Below the pieces are notes generated by a model. That model did not search any database and was not told the DNA's origin. It saw nothing but the letters and a program-made list of their open reading frames with translations. 34,185 nucleotides of DNA. Origin: JAAYCB01 sp012744395 (GTDB lineage: Bacteria; Planctomycetota; Planctomycetia; Pirellulales; Thermoguttaceae). The DNA lies in assembly GCA_028703175.1 (NCBI GenBank), contig JAQVNJ010000062.1, positions 1-34,185 of the forward strand, in the 5' to 3' direction. Position numbers and translations under genes: made by a program. This document shows positions 8,962 to 17,897 of the stretch, piece by piece; the first letter of the stretch is position 1; each line of letters opens with the position of its first letter.

Positions 8962-10140
8962 ATGCAGAAATCGCTCGATCAGAAACTCGCCCGAATCCTC
9001 GCCGATCCCTCCTGTCGCGACTTCATCCTTGCCGATGCGAAGGACGCCGACATGGCGTTCGGTCTGTCCGCTCCGGGCAAGAGCCCCGAGCACCATGCCG
9101 GTGAAGCCCACTTCCGCACGCTGGACGATTATCGCGACCTGATCCGCCAAGTCGTCGCCCAGGGTCTGGTGGACATCATGTTGATGAGCGCCAGCACGAG
9201 CGAAATCCTGACCATCGGAGAGCGGCTCTTCGACTCCAGCCAGATCACGCCCGCCGTCAGGGCCAACGACACGAGCGACATCTGGCTGGCTGCCGGCTCG
9301 GGCCGCTATGGTTCGCAGCCCGCGCGGCCGTTCCGCACGGCGACGATCGACCACATCATGTGCGGCAAGGCCGAGTGCGCTCCGGGGGAGCGCGAGCGCG
9401 GGGCCGACCTGGGATTGTATTCCGTCACGTTCAACAACGACGTGGCGCTGGACCACGCGACGCTCGCCGCCTACAACGAGTTCCGCCTGGAGGCCGAACG
9501 GAAGGGCTTTCGCCATTTCCTCGAGGTCTTCGATCCCAACGCCCCGGGGGAGCACGCCCCCGGAGACCTCGCCCAATTCGTCAACGATCAGATCGTCCGC
9601 ACGCTGGCCGGCGTGACCAGTTCCGGCCGGCCCCTGTTCCTGAAGATTCCCTACCACGGGCCGGCCGCCATCGAGGCCCTGGCACGCTACGACCGGTCGC
9701 TCATCGTCGGCATCCTCGGCGGCTCGTCGGGCACCACGTTCGACGCCTTCCAGATGCTCTGGGAGGCGAAAAAGCATGGCGCCCGGGTCGCCCTGTACGG
9801 CCGCAAGATCAACAACTCGGAGCACCAGCTCACCTTCGTCCGCTACCTGCGGGCGGTGGCCGACGACCAGATTCTGCCGGCCGAAGCCGTCCGCGCCTAC
9901 CACGGCGATCTGCAAAAGCTCGGCATCCGCCCCTACCGGGCGCTGGACGACGATCTCCAGTGGACCTCGACCTCCAGCGCCTACGCGGGGGCGGGCACAA
10001 GCGGCGGCGCGACGGCCCGGCAGGCGGCGCCCCGCGCGGCGGGCCGAAAACCGCAGCCGGCCGAACCCGACTTCAGCAAGATGACGCCGGCCGAAAAGGC
10101 GATGTGGAACATCGATCGCTGGAAGCGGATCATCGGGTAG
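8962..10140 (+). CDS. class I aldolase-like TIM-barrel protein
   Basis: A 392-residue cytoplasmic protein with no signal peptide. Its layout is that of a beta/alpha barrel related to the DhnA/DeoC/LacD class I aldolases: strand-like segments recur (GLVDIMLMSAS, RHFLEVFDPN, PLFLKIPYHG, SLIVGILGGSSGTT, ARVALYGRKINN). The Lys in FLKIPYHG is at the position where such enzymes form a Schiff base, and GGSSGTT would be the phosphate-binding turn; both assignments are by analogy. The last 60 residues are a Gly/Ala/Pro-rich tether plus a short helix (EKAMWNIDRWKRIIG). ATG 8962 is used; it has no strong ribosome-binding site, and TTG 8932 is an in-frame alternative. Its stop overlaps the end of the convergent beta-helix gene by 11 bp. 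Substrate unknown. Confidence 0.75.
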   Translation: MQKSLDQKLARILADPSCRDFILADAKDADMAFGLSAPGKSPEHHAGEAHFRTLDDYRDLIRQVVAQGLVDIMLMSASTSEILTIGERLFDSSQITPAVRANDTSDIWLAAGSGRYGSQPARPFRTATIDHIMCGKAECAPGERERGADLGLYSVTFNNDVALDHATLAAYNEFRLEAERKGFRHFLEVFDPNAPGEHAPGDLAQFVNDQIVRTLAGVTSSGRPLFLKIPYHGPAAIEALARYDRSLIVGILGGSSGTTFDAFQMLWEAKKHGARVALYGRKINNSEHQLTFVRYLRAVADDQILPAEAVRAYHGDLQKLGIRPYRALDDDLQWTSTSSAYAGAGTSGGATARQAAPRAAGRKPQPAEPDFSKMTPAEKAMWNIDRWKRIIG

Positions 10141-12214
10141 GCGGGGGCGCTTCCTTGAGCGGCGGATAGACGACTTCGCTCGCTTTGCGGACCCACTTGG
10201 CGTCGCCGTAAACGCCGGCCTCGCCCGGGTCAAACGGTTTGAAGCCGAGTCTCAGCGCCGGCGAGTCGGCGGCCAAGGTGAAGTCGCACTCCTGCGGGTT
10301 CTTGAACCGGGGGTCGGCGATGATCGAGCCTCGTTCATGGCCGGCGGCCTGCCACGCGGCGAGCGGCTTGCCGAGGAAATCAACCCCTTGGCCGGCGCAA
10401 TTCCAGAAGCAGTTGTTGCGGCTTTCGAACTTCACCTGGTCCCACCGCCCGGCCAGCAGCCCGCCGCTGTCCCAGTAGACAATGTTGTTCTCAAAGGTGA
10501 ACGAGAGGTGCTCCTCGGCCCGCGTCGCCTGGAGCTGGTGGAGCTTGCTGAAGGCGAGGATGTTGTTGCGGACGATGTTCTCGCGGCCGTAATGCTGGTG
10601 GAAGCCGCCGGTCTTGACGCGGTAGACGAGGTTGTTCTCGAAGAGGATGTTTGAGCTCCCCTCATCGGTGTAGAGCCCCCAGCCGCCGTAAGAGTAGGCG
10701 TGGATGTCGTGAAAGACGTTGTTGGAGACGACGGTCCCCTCCGAGGGGCCGAGGGTGTAGATGCCCCCCATGTCGCTGAGCACACCCCAGCCGATGTGGT
10801 GCACGTGGTTGAACGAGATCGTGTTTCGCTTGGCCAGGCTTTCGCCGTATCCCCAGCGCCAGCCGACGGAAATGCCGGTGTAATAGAGGTCGGCGATCTC
10901 GTTGTGGGTCACGGAGTTGTCGGGGCTGTGGCCGATCCAGACGCCGACGGCGCAGGGGAAGATCCGCCCGCCGTGGCGGATGATGTTGTTGTCGACCGTG
11001 ATCTGGCTCGTCCGCTCCGCCTCGTTGGCGGCGATCCCGGTCTCGCCGATCCGCACGCCGCCGCCGCCGAAGTCGTGCAGGTAGCTGCGTTTCAGGATGC
11101 AGTCGCGGCACCCTTTGCGGAACCAGACGGCGTAGATGCCCACGTGGCCGAACTCGCAGTCTTCAATCGCCAGGCGCCGCGCACCGTCGGCCGTCACGGC
11201 CGCCTCGATCGGCGCGGCCGCCTGCGACGCTTCGAATCCGCCGGGGGGCGTAAGATACTGGGCGTGGCGGAAGGCGAGCCCGCGAACGGCCACGTGCTCG
11301 ACGAATTTCTCCTTGGCTGGATCGCCCTGGACCAGAAGGAACCGTTCGACCACCGGGGCGATCACCTGGACCTGACCGATCTCCTCGCCCGGCAGCGGGC
11401 GATAGTGAAGGACGCCGTCGCGGGCGAGAAACCATTCGCCGGGCGCATCGAGGGCCGCGAGGAAGTTCTCCAGGTGATAGGGAGTCTTGCGCTGCCAGGG
11501 GTTCCACGACTTCATCCCCTCGCCGCTGGTCACCAGCGCGTGCCGCTGGCGGTCGAGGCCGTCGATGAATCGCCGGGTCGTGTCCCACTTGTGGTAGACC
11601 ATGAAGTGGACGTCGCGGAGTTCTTCGGGCGCAAGAGCGGCGAGGACCTGGAAATCGCCGGGCCGCATGGTCACGGTCTGCACGGCCTTCTTGGCCCGCC
11701 GCGAGGCCGGCTCGGTGGCCACTTCCTCGACGTCCTGGATGTAGAAATAGAACTCGTTGGGCGTCCGCGCCCGCGTCGCCCGGCGGCCGTCCACGAACAA
11801 CTGTTCGAAGTACCAGTCGCCGGAGGCGACTTCGGGAATTTCGGCGGTCCACACGCCGTTCTCCCCCTCGGTCCAGCCCGTGATCGTGCGCCCGCCGGAG
11901 AAGATGGGCGTCGCTCCGGGCGCGGCCTCGTAGGAGATCGGCGCCTTGGCCATGCCGCTGTCCTGCGGCTCGAGCACCAGGGGCTCGGCGAGCGTGTACT
12001 CGCCATCGGCGACGACGACGCGAACCGGCTCTTCGAGCGGGCCTTGAATCTTCAGCTGGCGGATCGCGTCGCGGGCGCCCGTCAACGTGGCGAACGGCTG
12101 GTCCTGCGTGCCGGGGTTCGCATCGTTGCCCGACGGCGCTACGTAAAGGTCGAGGGCCGACGCCGTCGGACCGGCCACCTGCCACGCCAGCAGAATCAGG
12201 ATCGATCGGATCAT
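10130..12214 (-). CDS. exported right-handed parallel beta-helix protein
   Basis: A 694-residue protein. It has a short signal peptide (MIRSILILLAWQ..SALD), then the start LYVAPSGNDANPGT..PFATL typical of DUF1565/beta-helix (pectate-lyase-like) proteins. A middle beta-sandwich-like region is followed by helix coils rich in N-x-I/V and NN steps (VDNNIIRHGG, SVTHNEIADLYY, SFNHVHHIGWG, VSNNVFHDIHAYS, FENNLVYRVKTGG, VRNNILAFS), about 340-590. These folds commonly bind or cleave polysaccharides (lyases, epimerases, glycosidases); the catalytic residues cannot be assigned here. ATG at 12214 is preceded by GGGAG about 10 nt upstream on the minus strand. It is convergent with the aldolase-like gene (11-bp overlap) and lies 160 bp downstream of the BRCT-MerR-TPR gene on the same strand. 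Confidence 0.85.
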   Translation of the reverse strand: MIRSILILLAWQVAGPTASALDLYVAPSGNDANPGTQDQPFATLTGARDAIRQLKIQGPLEEPVRVVVADGEYTLAEPLVLEPQDSGMAKAPISYEAAPGATPIFSGGRTITGWTEGENGVWTAEIPEVASGDWYFEQLFVDGRRATRARTPNEFYFYIQDVEEVATEPASRRAKKAVQTVTMRPGDFQVLAALAPEELRDVHFMVYHKWDTTRRFIDGLDRQRHALVTSGEGMKSWNPWQRKTPYHLENFLAALDAPGEWFLARDGVLHYRPLPGEEIGQVQVIAPVVERFLLVQGDPAKEKFVEHVAVRGLAFRHAQYLTPPGGFEASQAAAPIEAAVTADGARRLAIEDCEFGHVGIYAVWFRKGCRDCILKRSYLHDFGGGGVRIGETGIAANEAERTSQITVDNNIIRHGGRIFPCAVGVWIGHSPDNSVTHNEIADLYYTGISVGWRWGYGESLAKRNTISFNHVHHIGWGVLSDMGGIYTLGPSEGTVVSNNVFHDIHAYSYGGWGLYTDEGSSNILFENNLVYRVKTGGFHQHYGRENIVRNNILAFSKLHQLQATRAEEHLSFTFENNIVYWDSGGLLAGRWDQVKFESRNNCFWNCAGQGVDFLGKPLAAWQAAGHERGSIIADPRFKNPQECDFTLAADSPALRLGFKPFDPGEAGVYGDAKWVRKASEVVYPPLKEAPPPTR

Positions 12215-12374
12215 CTCGGTCGCACTCCCGGCAAAGGGTCGAAAACGGCGCGGATCCGAGGAACGAGCATCCCCGCCCCGCGGCCGCCGGCACTGGCCCA
12301 GCCGCGCGGCCCTACCAGGATACACGTTCCGCGGCGAGGATCGCAACACGCCGCCGGCTGAGCGGCGCAGAACC

Positions 12375-13580
12375 TCAATCGAGGCGGCTCCGCGCTTGCT
12401 CCGCCCACGGGCTGTCCGGAGCCAGATCGAGGAACCGCCGCCAGTGCCGATCCGCTTCAGACGGCCGCTGGAGCTGATCGAGTGTCCGGGCGAGATGGTA
12501 GTGGACGTCGGCGTATTCCTCGTGCAGGGCCAAGGCGCCTTCAAAGGCGGCCACTGCCAACTCCAATTGGCCGAGTTCGGCCAGAACGCATCCGAGATTC
12601 GCCCGGCCTTCGAGGCAGTCCTCGTCGAGCTCCACCGCCATGTAGTAGCGCTCCCGGGCAGCGGCCAGATCGCCGATCCGGTAGAGCAGTTCCGCCACCT
12701 GAAAGCAGATCGCCGCACTCGGCCCAGCGACGGCCATCGCCGCCCGGTACATCTCCGCGGCCGCGGGCAACTGCCCGTCGTCCTCCAACTCGGCGGCCAG
12801 ACGGCAGATCTCCTCGGGGGACCGGGCGAGACGGTCGGCAAGAACCTGCTCGGCCGAGAGGGAGACGGGCGATTCCCCTCCGCCCGGCGCGGCCGCGTCC
12901 GCCTTGGCTTCCTTGGCGGCGCCAAAGTCGAAGCGGAGCTGGCCGCCCGGCTCGATCAGCCCGTCGCCCTGCCGGAGGAGGATGTCCTTGCCTTCAACAA
13001 TCACCGAGAGCTGGGCCAGGGGGCGCTCCACGTCGGGCAGGTAACGTGCGAGCACCTCAAGCTTGCGCTCCAGCTCCCACGGTTTGACGCCCGCGGCCAG
13101 CAACTCCGCCAGTCGCCTGGCCGTGGCCACTTCCTGGAAGTCGAAATACGGCAGTTGCCGCACCATCCGCACCGGCTTGATCAAGCCGCGACGATGCCAG
13201 CGACGGACAATCCCGATCTCGACGCCCACCAGGTCGGCCAGCATCGCGGGCGTGTACAACCGGTGCACGTCCTGTTCCTGGTCGACCAGGCCCAGGTGCT
13301 GCCAAAGCTGCGTCTCCGTCGCCACGCGAAGAGTCCCCCGATCGGCCGCTTCGCGCGTCGGTTGGTCGAGCCACTCCTCGGTCGCCGAGAGATCGGCCAG
13401 CGGCAACCCGGCTTCTCCAACCACGACCCAGTGAACGTCGGCAGCAGGCCGATCGACCACGGTCCCGCCATGCTCGCGGATCAGGCGGGTCGCGTCGCGT
13501 TTCGACATGCTGGCCAGCCGACCGACGAGCACCACGCGCTGGCCATCAAGCAGTCCGGGCGGGTGGTCGCGGTCGGTCAT
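12375..13580 (-). CDS. BRCT - MerR-type HTH - TPR fusion protein
   Basis: A 401-residue cytoplasmic protein with three parts. (1) A BRCT-like domain, about 8-95 (GQRVVLVGRLASMSKRDATR, HGGTVVDRP, WVVVGE), resembling the BRCT of NAD-dependent DNA ligase. (2) A MerR-family winged HTH, about 107-185 (LYTPAMLADLVGVEIGIVRRWHRRGLIKP, then YFDFQEVATARRLAELLAAG). (3) TPR repeats, about 260-395 (AAEMYRAAMAVAG, AARERYYMAVELDEDCLEGRANLGCV, AVAAFEGALALHEEYADVHYHLA). The MerR part should bind DNA and the others bind partners, which suggests a regulator or DNA-associated adaptor; no sensor cysteines are evident. ATG 13580 is preferred to the upstream TTG 13598, though neither has a clear ribosome-binding site. 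It is divergent from the topoisomerase VI operon, sharing a 375-bp gap. Confidence 0.82.
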   Translation of the reverse strand: MTDRDHPPGLLDGQRVVLVGRLASMSKRDATRLIREHGGTVVDRPAADVHWVVVGEAGLPLADLSATEEWLDQPTREAADRGTLRVATETQLWQHLGLVDQEQDVHRLYTPAMLADLVGVEIGIVRRWHRRGLIKPVRMVRQLPYFDFQEVATARRLAELLAAGVKPWELERKLEVLARYLPDVERPLAQLSVIVEGKDILLRQGDGLIEPGGQLRFDFGAAKEAKADAAAPGGGESPVSLSAEQVLADRLARSPEEICRLAAELEDDGQLPAAAEMYRAAMAVAGPSAAICFQVAELLYRIGDLAAARERYYMAVELDEDCLEGRANLGCVLAELGQLELAVAAFEGALALHEEYADVHYHLARTLDQLQRPSEADRHWRRFLDLAPDSPWAEQARSRLD

Positions 13581-13955
13581 TCGGAGGCAGCACGGCAAGG
13601 GGGGACGGCAACGGAGTAAGCAATCCCGCCAGTCTCGCCCGGGATGGGTGAAATGTCAATGTGCCGCGGCCAAATCGGAAGGGGAAGCCGACCGCCGACT
13701 GCCCAACGCACCCCAAAGCTGATTCATACCCCCTTGGCAACCTGGCACGCCCCAGAATCGCTCATCTCTCGGTGCACGGGTCCGTGGTGCGATGCGAATT
13801 TGGGATCGGTCGCGTCGGACCATGCGTAGGGCCGTTGCGGCGTTTCGGCAGAAAAAAACGGGTGGGAGCCTACTGGAAAATCCGCTATAATCCACGCATC
13901 CTGGGCACTCTGCCAGCAAGCCAATCGACTCTTTTCCACTCCACGGAAGGACTTC
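13581..13955. other. divergent intergenic region, 375 bp
   Basis: The gap lies between the divergent BRCT-MerR-TPR and topoisomerase VI B starts. It contains the TATAAT box at 13886-13891 for the rightward operon. A weak TATGAAT-like sequence on the minus strand near 13725-13731 could serve the leftward gene. No further gene, RNA or strong repeat is visible. Confidence 0.5.
13878..13891 (+). promoter_or_regulatory. putative promoter (-10 region) of the topoisomerase VI operon
   Basis: AAATCCGCTATAAT ends in a perfect TATAAT (13886-13891), 64 bp upstream of the TTG start at 13956. The same 14 bases recur upstream of dnaA (27231-27244). No TTGACA-like -35 is present at the usual distance, so this may be an extended -10 type promoter. 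Confidence 0.6.
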
Positions 13956-16079
13956 TTGACACTCCCCCACAAGCAGCATCAGGGAACACCTCCATTGGTT
14001 ACGAAGAACGTGCCGATCTCCGAGAGCAGCAACCCGCCCGAGAATGGATCCAACGGCGACAACCGATTACGCTCCGGACGCCGTCGCCGGGCGACCGCCC
14101 AGTCGATGGCTGCTGACCAGCGCGACATCTCCGTTAGCGAGTTCTTCGCCAAGAACCGCCATTTGCTCGGTTTCGACAACCCACGCAAGGCCTTGCTGAC
14201 GACCGTCAAGGAGGCTGTCGACAACGCGCTGGACGCCTGCGAGGAGGCGGGCATCCTTCCGGAGATCTGGATTCACATCCAGCGTACACCCAACGGGGGG
14301 GAGCAGAACCGCTACAAGGCCGGCGTTCAGGACAACGGACCCGGCATATTGAAGAAGCAGATTCCGCTGATTTTTGGCAAGCTCCTCTACGGCTCGAAGT
14401 TCCACCGTCTCCGCATGAGCCGCGGCCAGCAGGGAATCGGCATTTCCGCCGCCGGGATGTACGGTCTGCTGACGACGGGCAGGCCCGTCAAGATCATGTC
14501 GAAGGTCTCGGTGCGGAAGCCGGCCCACTACTACGAAATCCAGATCGACACGAAGCGCAACCTGCCCGAGATCATCAATGGCCGCGGCGAGGGAATCGAG
14601 GTCCCCCCGGGGCAGGCCGGCAACGCCACGATCGAGAAGCATGGCATCGAGTGGATCGAACAGGATCACGGCACGCGCGTAACGATTGAACTGGAAGCCC
14701 GCTACCAGCGCGGCCGCGGCAGCGTCGACGAGTATCTCGAGCAGACGGCCATCGCCAATCCCCACGTGACGATCCACTACGAGGACCCGGAAGGCAACGC
14801 GCGCCACTACCAGCGGGTGTCGGACTCGCTGCCGCCGGAGCCGAAGGAGATCAAGCCGCACCCTTATGGAATGGAACTCGGCCGGCTGGTCGCAATGCTC
14901 AAGGACACCAAGGAGCCGACGATCACCCAGTTTCTGGTCAAGTCGTTCTCGCGCGTCAGCCCGGCCGTTGCGCGGCGGATTTGCGAGGGGGCCGGCGTCA
15001 GCAATCGCGCCAGCACGCGAAAGATCGGCCGCCACGAGGCCGACCTGGTCTACCAATCGATCCAGAAGACGAAGATCAGCAATCCGGCAACCGACTGCAT
15101 CTCGCCGATCGGCGAGGACCTGATTCTCAAGGGGCTCCGCCAGGTGGTCCCCGGCGAGTTCTACGCCGCCGCCACCAGGCCGCCCGCCGTGTACCGGGGA
15201 AATCCCTTCCTGATCGAAGTCGGCCTGGCGTACGGGGGAACCTCGACTGCCCACCGCGTCACCCGCGAGACCCTCTGCGAGCTGCTCGACCAGACCGACG
15301 CCCGGACGCTTCGGCAATTCCTCTCGATGACCTTCGACGGGGTCGGCCCGGATGCGGCCGACAAGATCCTCAAACAGTCCCACATGAAGACGCGGATCTC
15401 GCCCGGCAAACTCAAGCCGAAAGACATCGATAAGCTGCTCGAAGGGATGCGCAACGTGAACCTCGATGACGGGCAGACGATGAACGTTCTCCGCTACGCC
15501 AACCGCGTGCCGCTCCAGTTCCAGGCCGGCGGCTGCGCTATTACCCAGACAATCATGCAGACAAACTGGCGGGCGTACGGGCTCGCGCAGTCCCGCGGGC
15601 AACTGCCGCGCGGCCCGGTCACCGTGATGGTCCACATGGCCAGCGTCTGGGTCCCCTTCACGAGCGAATCGAAGGAGGCCGTTGCCTCGTATCCGGAGAT
15701 CCAGAAAGAGCTCCGGCTGGCCCTGCAATCGGTCGGCCGCAAGCTGGGGATGTTTCTCCACCGCCGCCGCCGCGTGAAACACGAGGGCGAACGCCGCAAC
15801 ATGTTTCTCCGCTACCTCGGCGAGGTGGCCACGGCGATCAGCCAGATCAACCAGGCGGACAAACAACAGCTCTACGAGCACCTGCTCGCCGTGGCCAAGA
15901 GGAAGACGGCCGAGGCCGACATGAAGTTCGACGATCGCGGACGACTCGTCGAGGATGCCGAACAGACCTTCGGAGAGAACGTGCTGATTGTCGCCCCGGA
16001 GGAAGTCAACGAGCAGCTTCTGGCTCGGGCCAAATCACAGAACGGCAACCCAAACGGCAATCGCGACGGCGCCCCATGA
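13956..16079 (+). CDS. top6B: DNA topoisomerase VI subunit B
   Basis: A 707-residue ATPase subunit of type IIB topoisomerase. The first 55 residues are a polar, basic tail. The GHKL ATPase follows: EAVDNALDACEE (N box), DNGPGI (Mg/ATP loop) and SRGQQGIGISAAGMYG (lid/G box). An H2TH region spans about 322-375 (TITQFLVKSFSRVSPAVARR) and the transducer carries the catalytic-loop stretch VPFTSESKEAVA. The transducer is interrupted after VGLAYGG by roughly 75 extra residues (about 435-515), then resumes at LRYANRVPLQF; the insert resembles a second H2TH (see findings). TTG 13956 is chosen because GGAAGG (13945-13950) lies 5 nt upstream; ATG 14106 is a later in-frame alternative just before the conserved core (VSEFFAKNRHLLGF). 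The A subunit follows directly. Confidence 0.95.
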   Translation: MTLPHKQHQGTPPLVTKNVPISESSNPPENGSNGDNRLRSGRRRRATAQSMAADQRDISVSEFFAKNRHLLGFDNPRKALLTTVKEAVDNALDACEEAGILPEIWIHIQRTPNGGEQNRYKAGVQDNGPGILKKQIPLIFGKLLYGSKFHRLRMSRGQQGIGISAAGMYGLLTTGRPVKIMSKVSVRKPAHYYEIQIDTKRNLPEIINGRGEGIEVPPGQAGNATIEKHGIEWIEQDHGTRVTIELEARYQRGRGSVDEYLEQTAIANPHVTIHYEDPEGNARHYQRVSDSLPPEPKEIKPHPYGMELGRLVAMLKDTKEPTITQFLVKSFSRVSPAVARRICEGAGVSNRASTRKIGRHEADLVYQSIQKTKISNPATDCISPIGEDLILKGLRQVVPGEFYAAATRPPAVYRGNPFLIEVGLAYGGTSTAHRVTRETLCELLDQTDARTLRQFLSMTFDGVGPDAADKILKQSHMKTRISPGKLKPKDIDKLLEGMRNVNLDDGQTMNVLRYANRVPLQFQAGGCAITQTIMQTNWRAYGLAQSRGQLPRGPVTVMVHMASVWVPFTSESKEAVASYPEIQKELRLALQSVGRKLGMFLHRRRRVKHEGERRNMFLRYLGEVATAISQINQADKQQLYEHLLAVAKRKTAEADMKFDDRGRLVEDAEQTFGENVLIVAPEEVNEQLLARAKSQNGNPNGNRDGAP

Positions 16080-16195
16080 CCCCACGGGCAATTCGGAGCG
16101 ACGGCGCGCAAGAGGATTGCGGCCGACCCCCCCCCAGGGCAAACCGCGAGGCGCGCCAAGCGGCAGGCGTCGCCAGCCGCACCGGAACGAGAATC

Positions 16196-17365
16196 ATGGC
16201 AAAGAAGACAGCAGCGAGACGAAACGTGGCCAAGACAGCACCGGCAACACCCAAACCCGCGGCGAAACTCTCCGAGCGCGACAAGCGGACCCTGCAACAA
16301 CTCGTCAACCTGGCCGACGCCGTCGCCGCGGCCGCGGAAAAACACCGCGATCCGCACATGGACATCCCCACCCGCGCGCTGTCCAACGTCCGCTACAACA
16401 CTGCCAAGCGATTCATCGAGATGGGCAAGAAGACGAATCGCCGCCAGTTGTTCAACCTCTCCCAGGCCAAGAGTTTCATGCAGACGATGCTCGTGGCCAG
16501 CGGCGCCAAACAGCTCATCGAGCAGGACAAGACGACCAGCATCCGAGGTCTCTACTACCTGCTCAAGCACACGATCGAGGGGACCAAGGAAGAGACCTTC
16601 GCCGACCAGGCGGAGTGCGATCCGGTGATCGAAGACGCCGAGGTCCTGCTCAACAGCCTCCGCGAGGAGCTGCACCTCTACGCGCAGACAAAAGGCGTCA
16701 TGGTCGGCCCACTGGTTCTCGAGGACCACGGCGATGAAATCGACTGCTCGCGGATGGGTTCCGGCGGTTATGGCATCCCCTCGATCGTCGAACCCCATGC
16801 GATCCAGTTCAAACAGTGCAAGGCCAGGTTCGTCCTGCATGTCGAAAAAGACACCGTCTGGCAACGCTTCAACGAGGACAAGTTCTGGCGGACCCACGAC
16901 TGCATCCTGACCCACGGCGGCGGCCAGCCCCCCCGGGGAGTCCGCCGCCTGCTGCACCGCATGCATAACGAACTCAAGCTGCCGATCTACTGCCTGCTGG
17001 ACAACGACCCCTGGGGGTACTACATCTATAGCGTGATCAAGCAGGGATCGATCAATCTGGCCTACGAATCGCAGCGGATGGCAATTCCCGACGCCAAGTT
17101 CCTCGGCCTGCGGAGCGCCGACTTCCACCGCTGCAACCTCTCCGACAGCGTCAAGATCGACTTGAGCGACCAGGACCGGAAGCGAGCGAAACAGATCGCC
17201 AACTACCCCTGGTTCGCCAAGAAGAAGGCCTGGCAGAAGGAAATCCAGCAAATGCTGGAGAACGGCTTCAAGCTCGAAGTCGAAGCCCTCATCTCGCGCA
17301 ATATCAGCTACGTCACCGAAGAGTACACTCCCGCCCGGCTGGCCGAGCAGGATTGGCTCGATTGA
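16196..17365 (+). CDS. top6A: DNA topoisomerase VI subunit A (Spo11-like)
   Basis: A 389-residue DNA-cleaving subunit. After a Lys/Ala/Pro-rich tail (about 1-30) comes the winged-helix (CAP-like) domain with the catalytic tyrosine region TSIRGLYYLLKH (Arg117, Tyr120/Tyr121). The Toprim domain has its acidic residues in VEKDT (Glu217) and DNDPWG (Asp269, Asp271), the Mg-binding set needed for strand cleavage. With subunit B it would form an A2B2 enzyme that passes one duplex through another and relaxes or decatenates DNA. The start is uncertain: ATG 16196 begins at MAKKTA, but the frame is also open from ATG 16076, which overlaps the B stop as ATGA; those 40 extra residues are low complexity. 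The gene is convergent with the Hpt gene (133-bp gap). Confidence 0.94.
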   Translation: MAKKTAARRNVAKTAPATPKPAAKLSERDKRTLQQLVNLADAVAAAAEKHRDPHMDIPTRALSNVRYNTAKRFIEMGKKTNRRQLFNLSQAKSFMQTMLVASGAKQLIEQDKTTSIRGLYYLLKHTIEGTKEETFADQAECDPVIEDAEVLLNSLREELHLYAQTKGVMVGPLVLEDHGDEIDCSRMGSGGYGIPSIVEPHAIQFKQCKARFVLHVEKDTVWQRFNEDKFWRTHDCILTHGGGQPPRGVRRLLHRMHNELKLPIYCLLDNDPWGYYIYSVIKQGSINLAYESQRMAIPDAKFLGLRSADFHRCNLSDSVKIDLSDQDRKRAKQIANYPWFAKKKAWQKEIQQMLENGFKLEVEALISRNISYVTEEYTPARLAEQDWLD

Positions 17366-17498
17366 ACAGGACAAACCCATCCATGCCGGGGTGAATTTCC
17401 TTGCCGACAACGAGCAATCGCGGGAACGACGAACGACGGAACGAGAAACGGCCAAGGCCGTCGACGCGGAATCGCCGGTGCCGGTCGGTGATGCGTCT

Positions 17499-17897
17499 TC
17501 AGTCGGGCTGCGGAGGCTCGCGGATGAAACCGTCCAGGGCGCAAATCGCACTGTCGATCAACAGCCGCAGGTCCGCAAACACGGCCGCCGCTTCCCGCCA
17601 GTCGCCGGCCTGCTGACCGAACAGCTCCAGCCGGTGGGCCAACTCAAACGCGCGATCCATCTGAAGGTAACGCACGACGCCCTTGAGCTTGTGCGCGGCC
17701 TCCTCCAGGGTCTCTCCATTCCGCCGCTCGATCGCCTCGTCGACCGCGCTGACCAGCCGGGGGATCTCGGCCAGAAAGGTGCCCAGCAACTCCCGCAAGA
17801 GGTGGAGGTCGCCGCCGGCGATCGCGAGCACGGCCTCGAGATTGATCCCTTCCGCAGCGCGATCGGGTTGCCCCCGATCCGCGTTTTCGGCGTTCAT
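17499..17897 (-). CDS. Hpt (histidine phosphotransfer) domain protein
   Basis: A 132-residue single-domain protein. The motif AAHKLKGVVRYL holds the expected phosphoacceptor His69 in the Hpt H-x-L-K-G signature, within a four-helix bundle pattern (about 20-125). Hpt proteins pass phosphate between response-regulator receiver domains in multistep phosphorelays. No histidine kinase or receiver gene is nearby, so its partners are elsewhere or are not two-component proteins. ATG 17897 is preceded by GAGGCGACC. It starts 85 bp after the stop of the large kinase/WD40 gene on the same strand and may be co-transcribed with it. Confidence 0.85.
   Translation of the reverse strand: MNAENADRGQPDRAAEGINLEAVLAIAGGDLHLLRELLGTFLAEIPRLVSAVDEAIERRNGETLEEAAHKLKGVVRYLQMDRAFELAHRLELFGQQAGDWREAAAVFADLRLLIDSAICALDGFIREPPQPD

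Noticed and set aside
14067..15881. A 604-codon minus-strand frame over topoisomerase VI B
   Set aside because: Antisense shadow of a gene with clear GHKL motifs; no start signal or recognisable domain.
13956..17365. Topoisomerase VI as a sign of archaeal contamination
   Set aside because: The operon sits between bacterial-type genes with the same composition and shares a bacterial -10 promoter word with dnaA.
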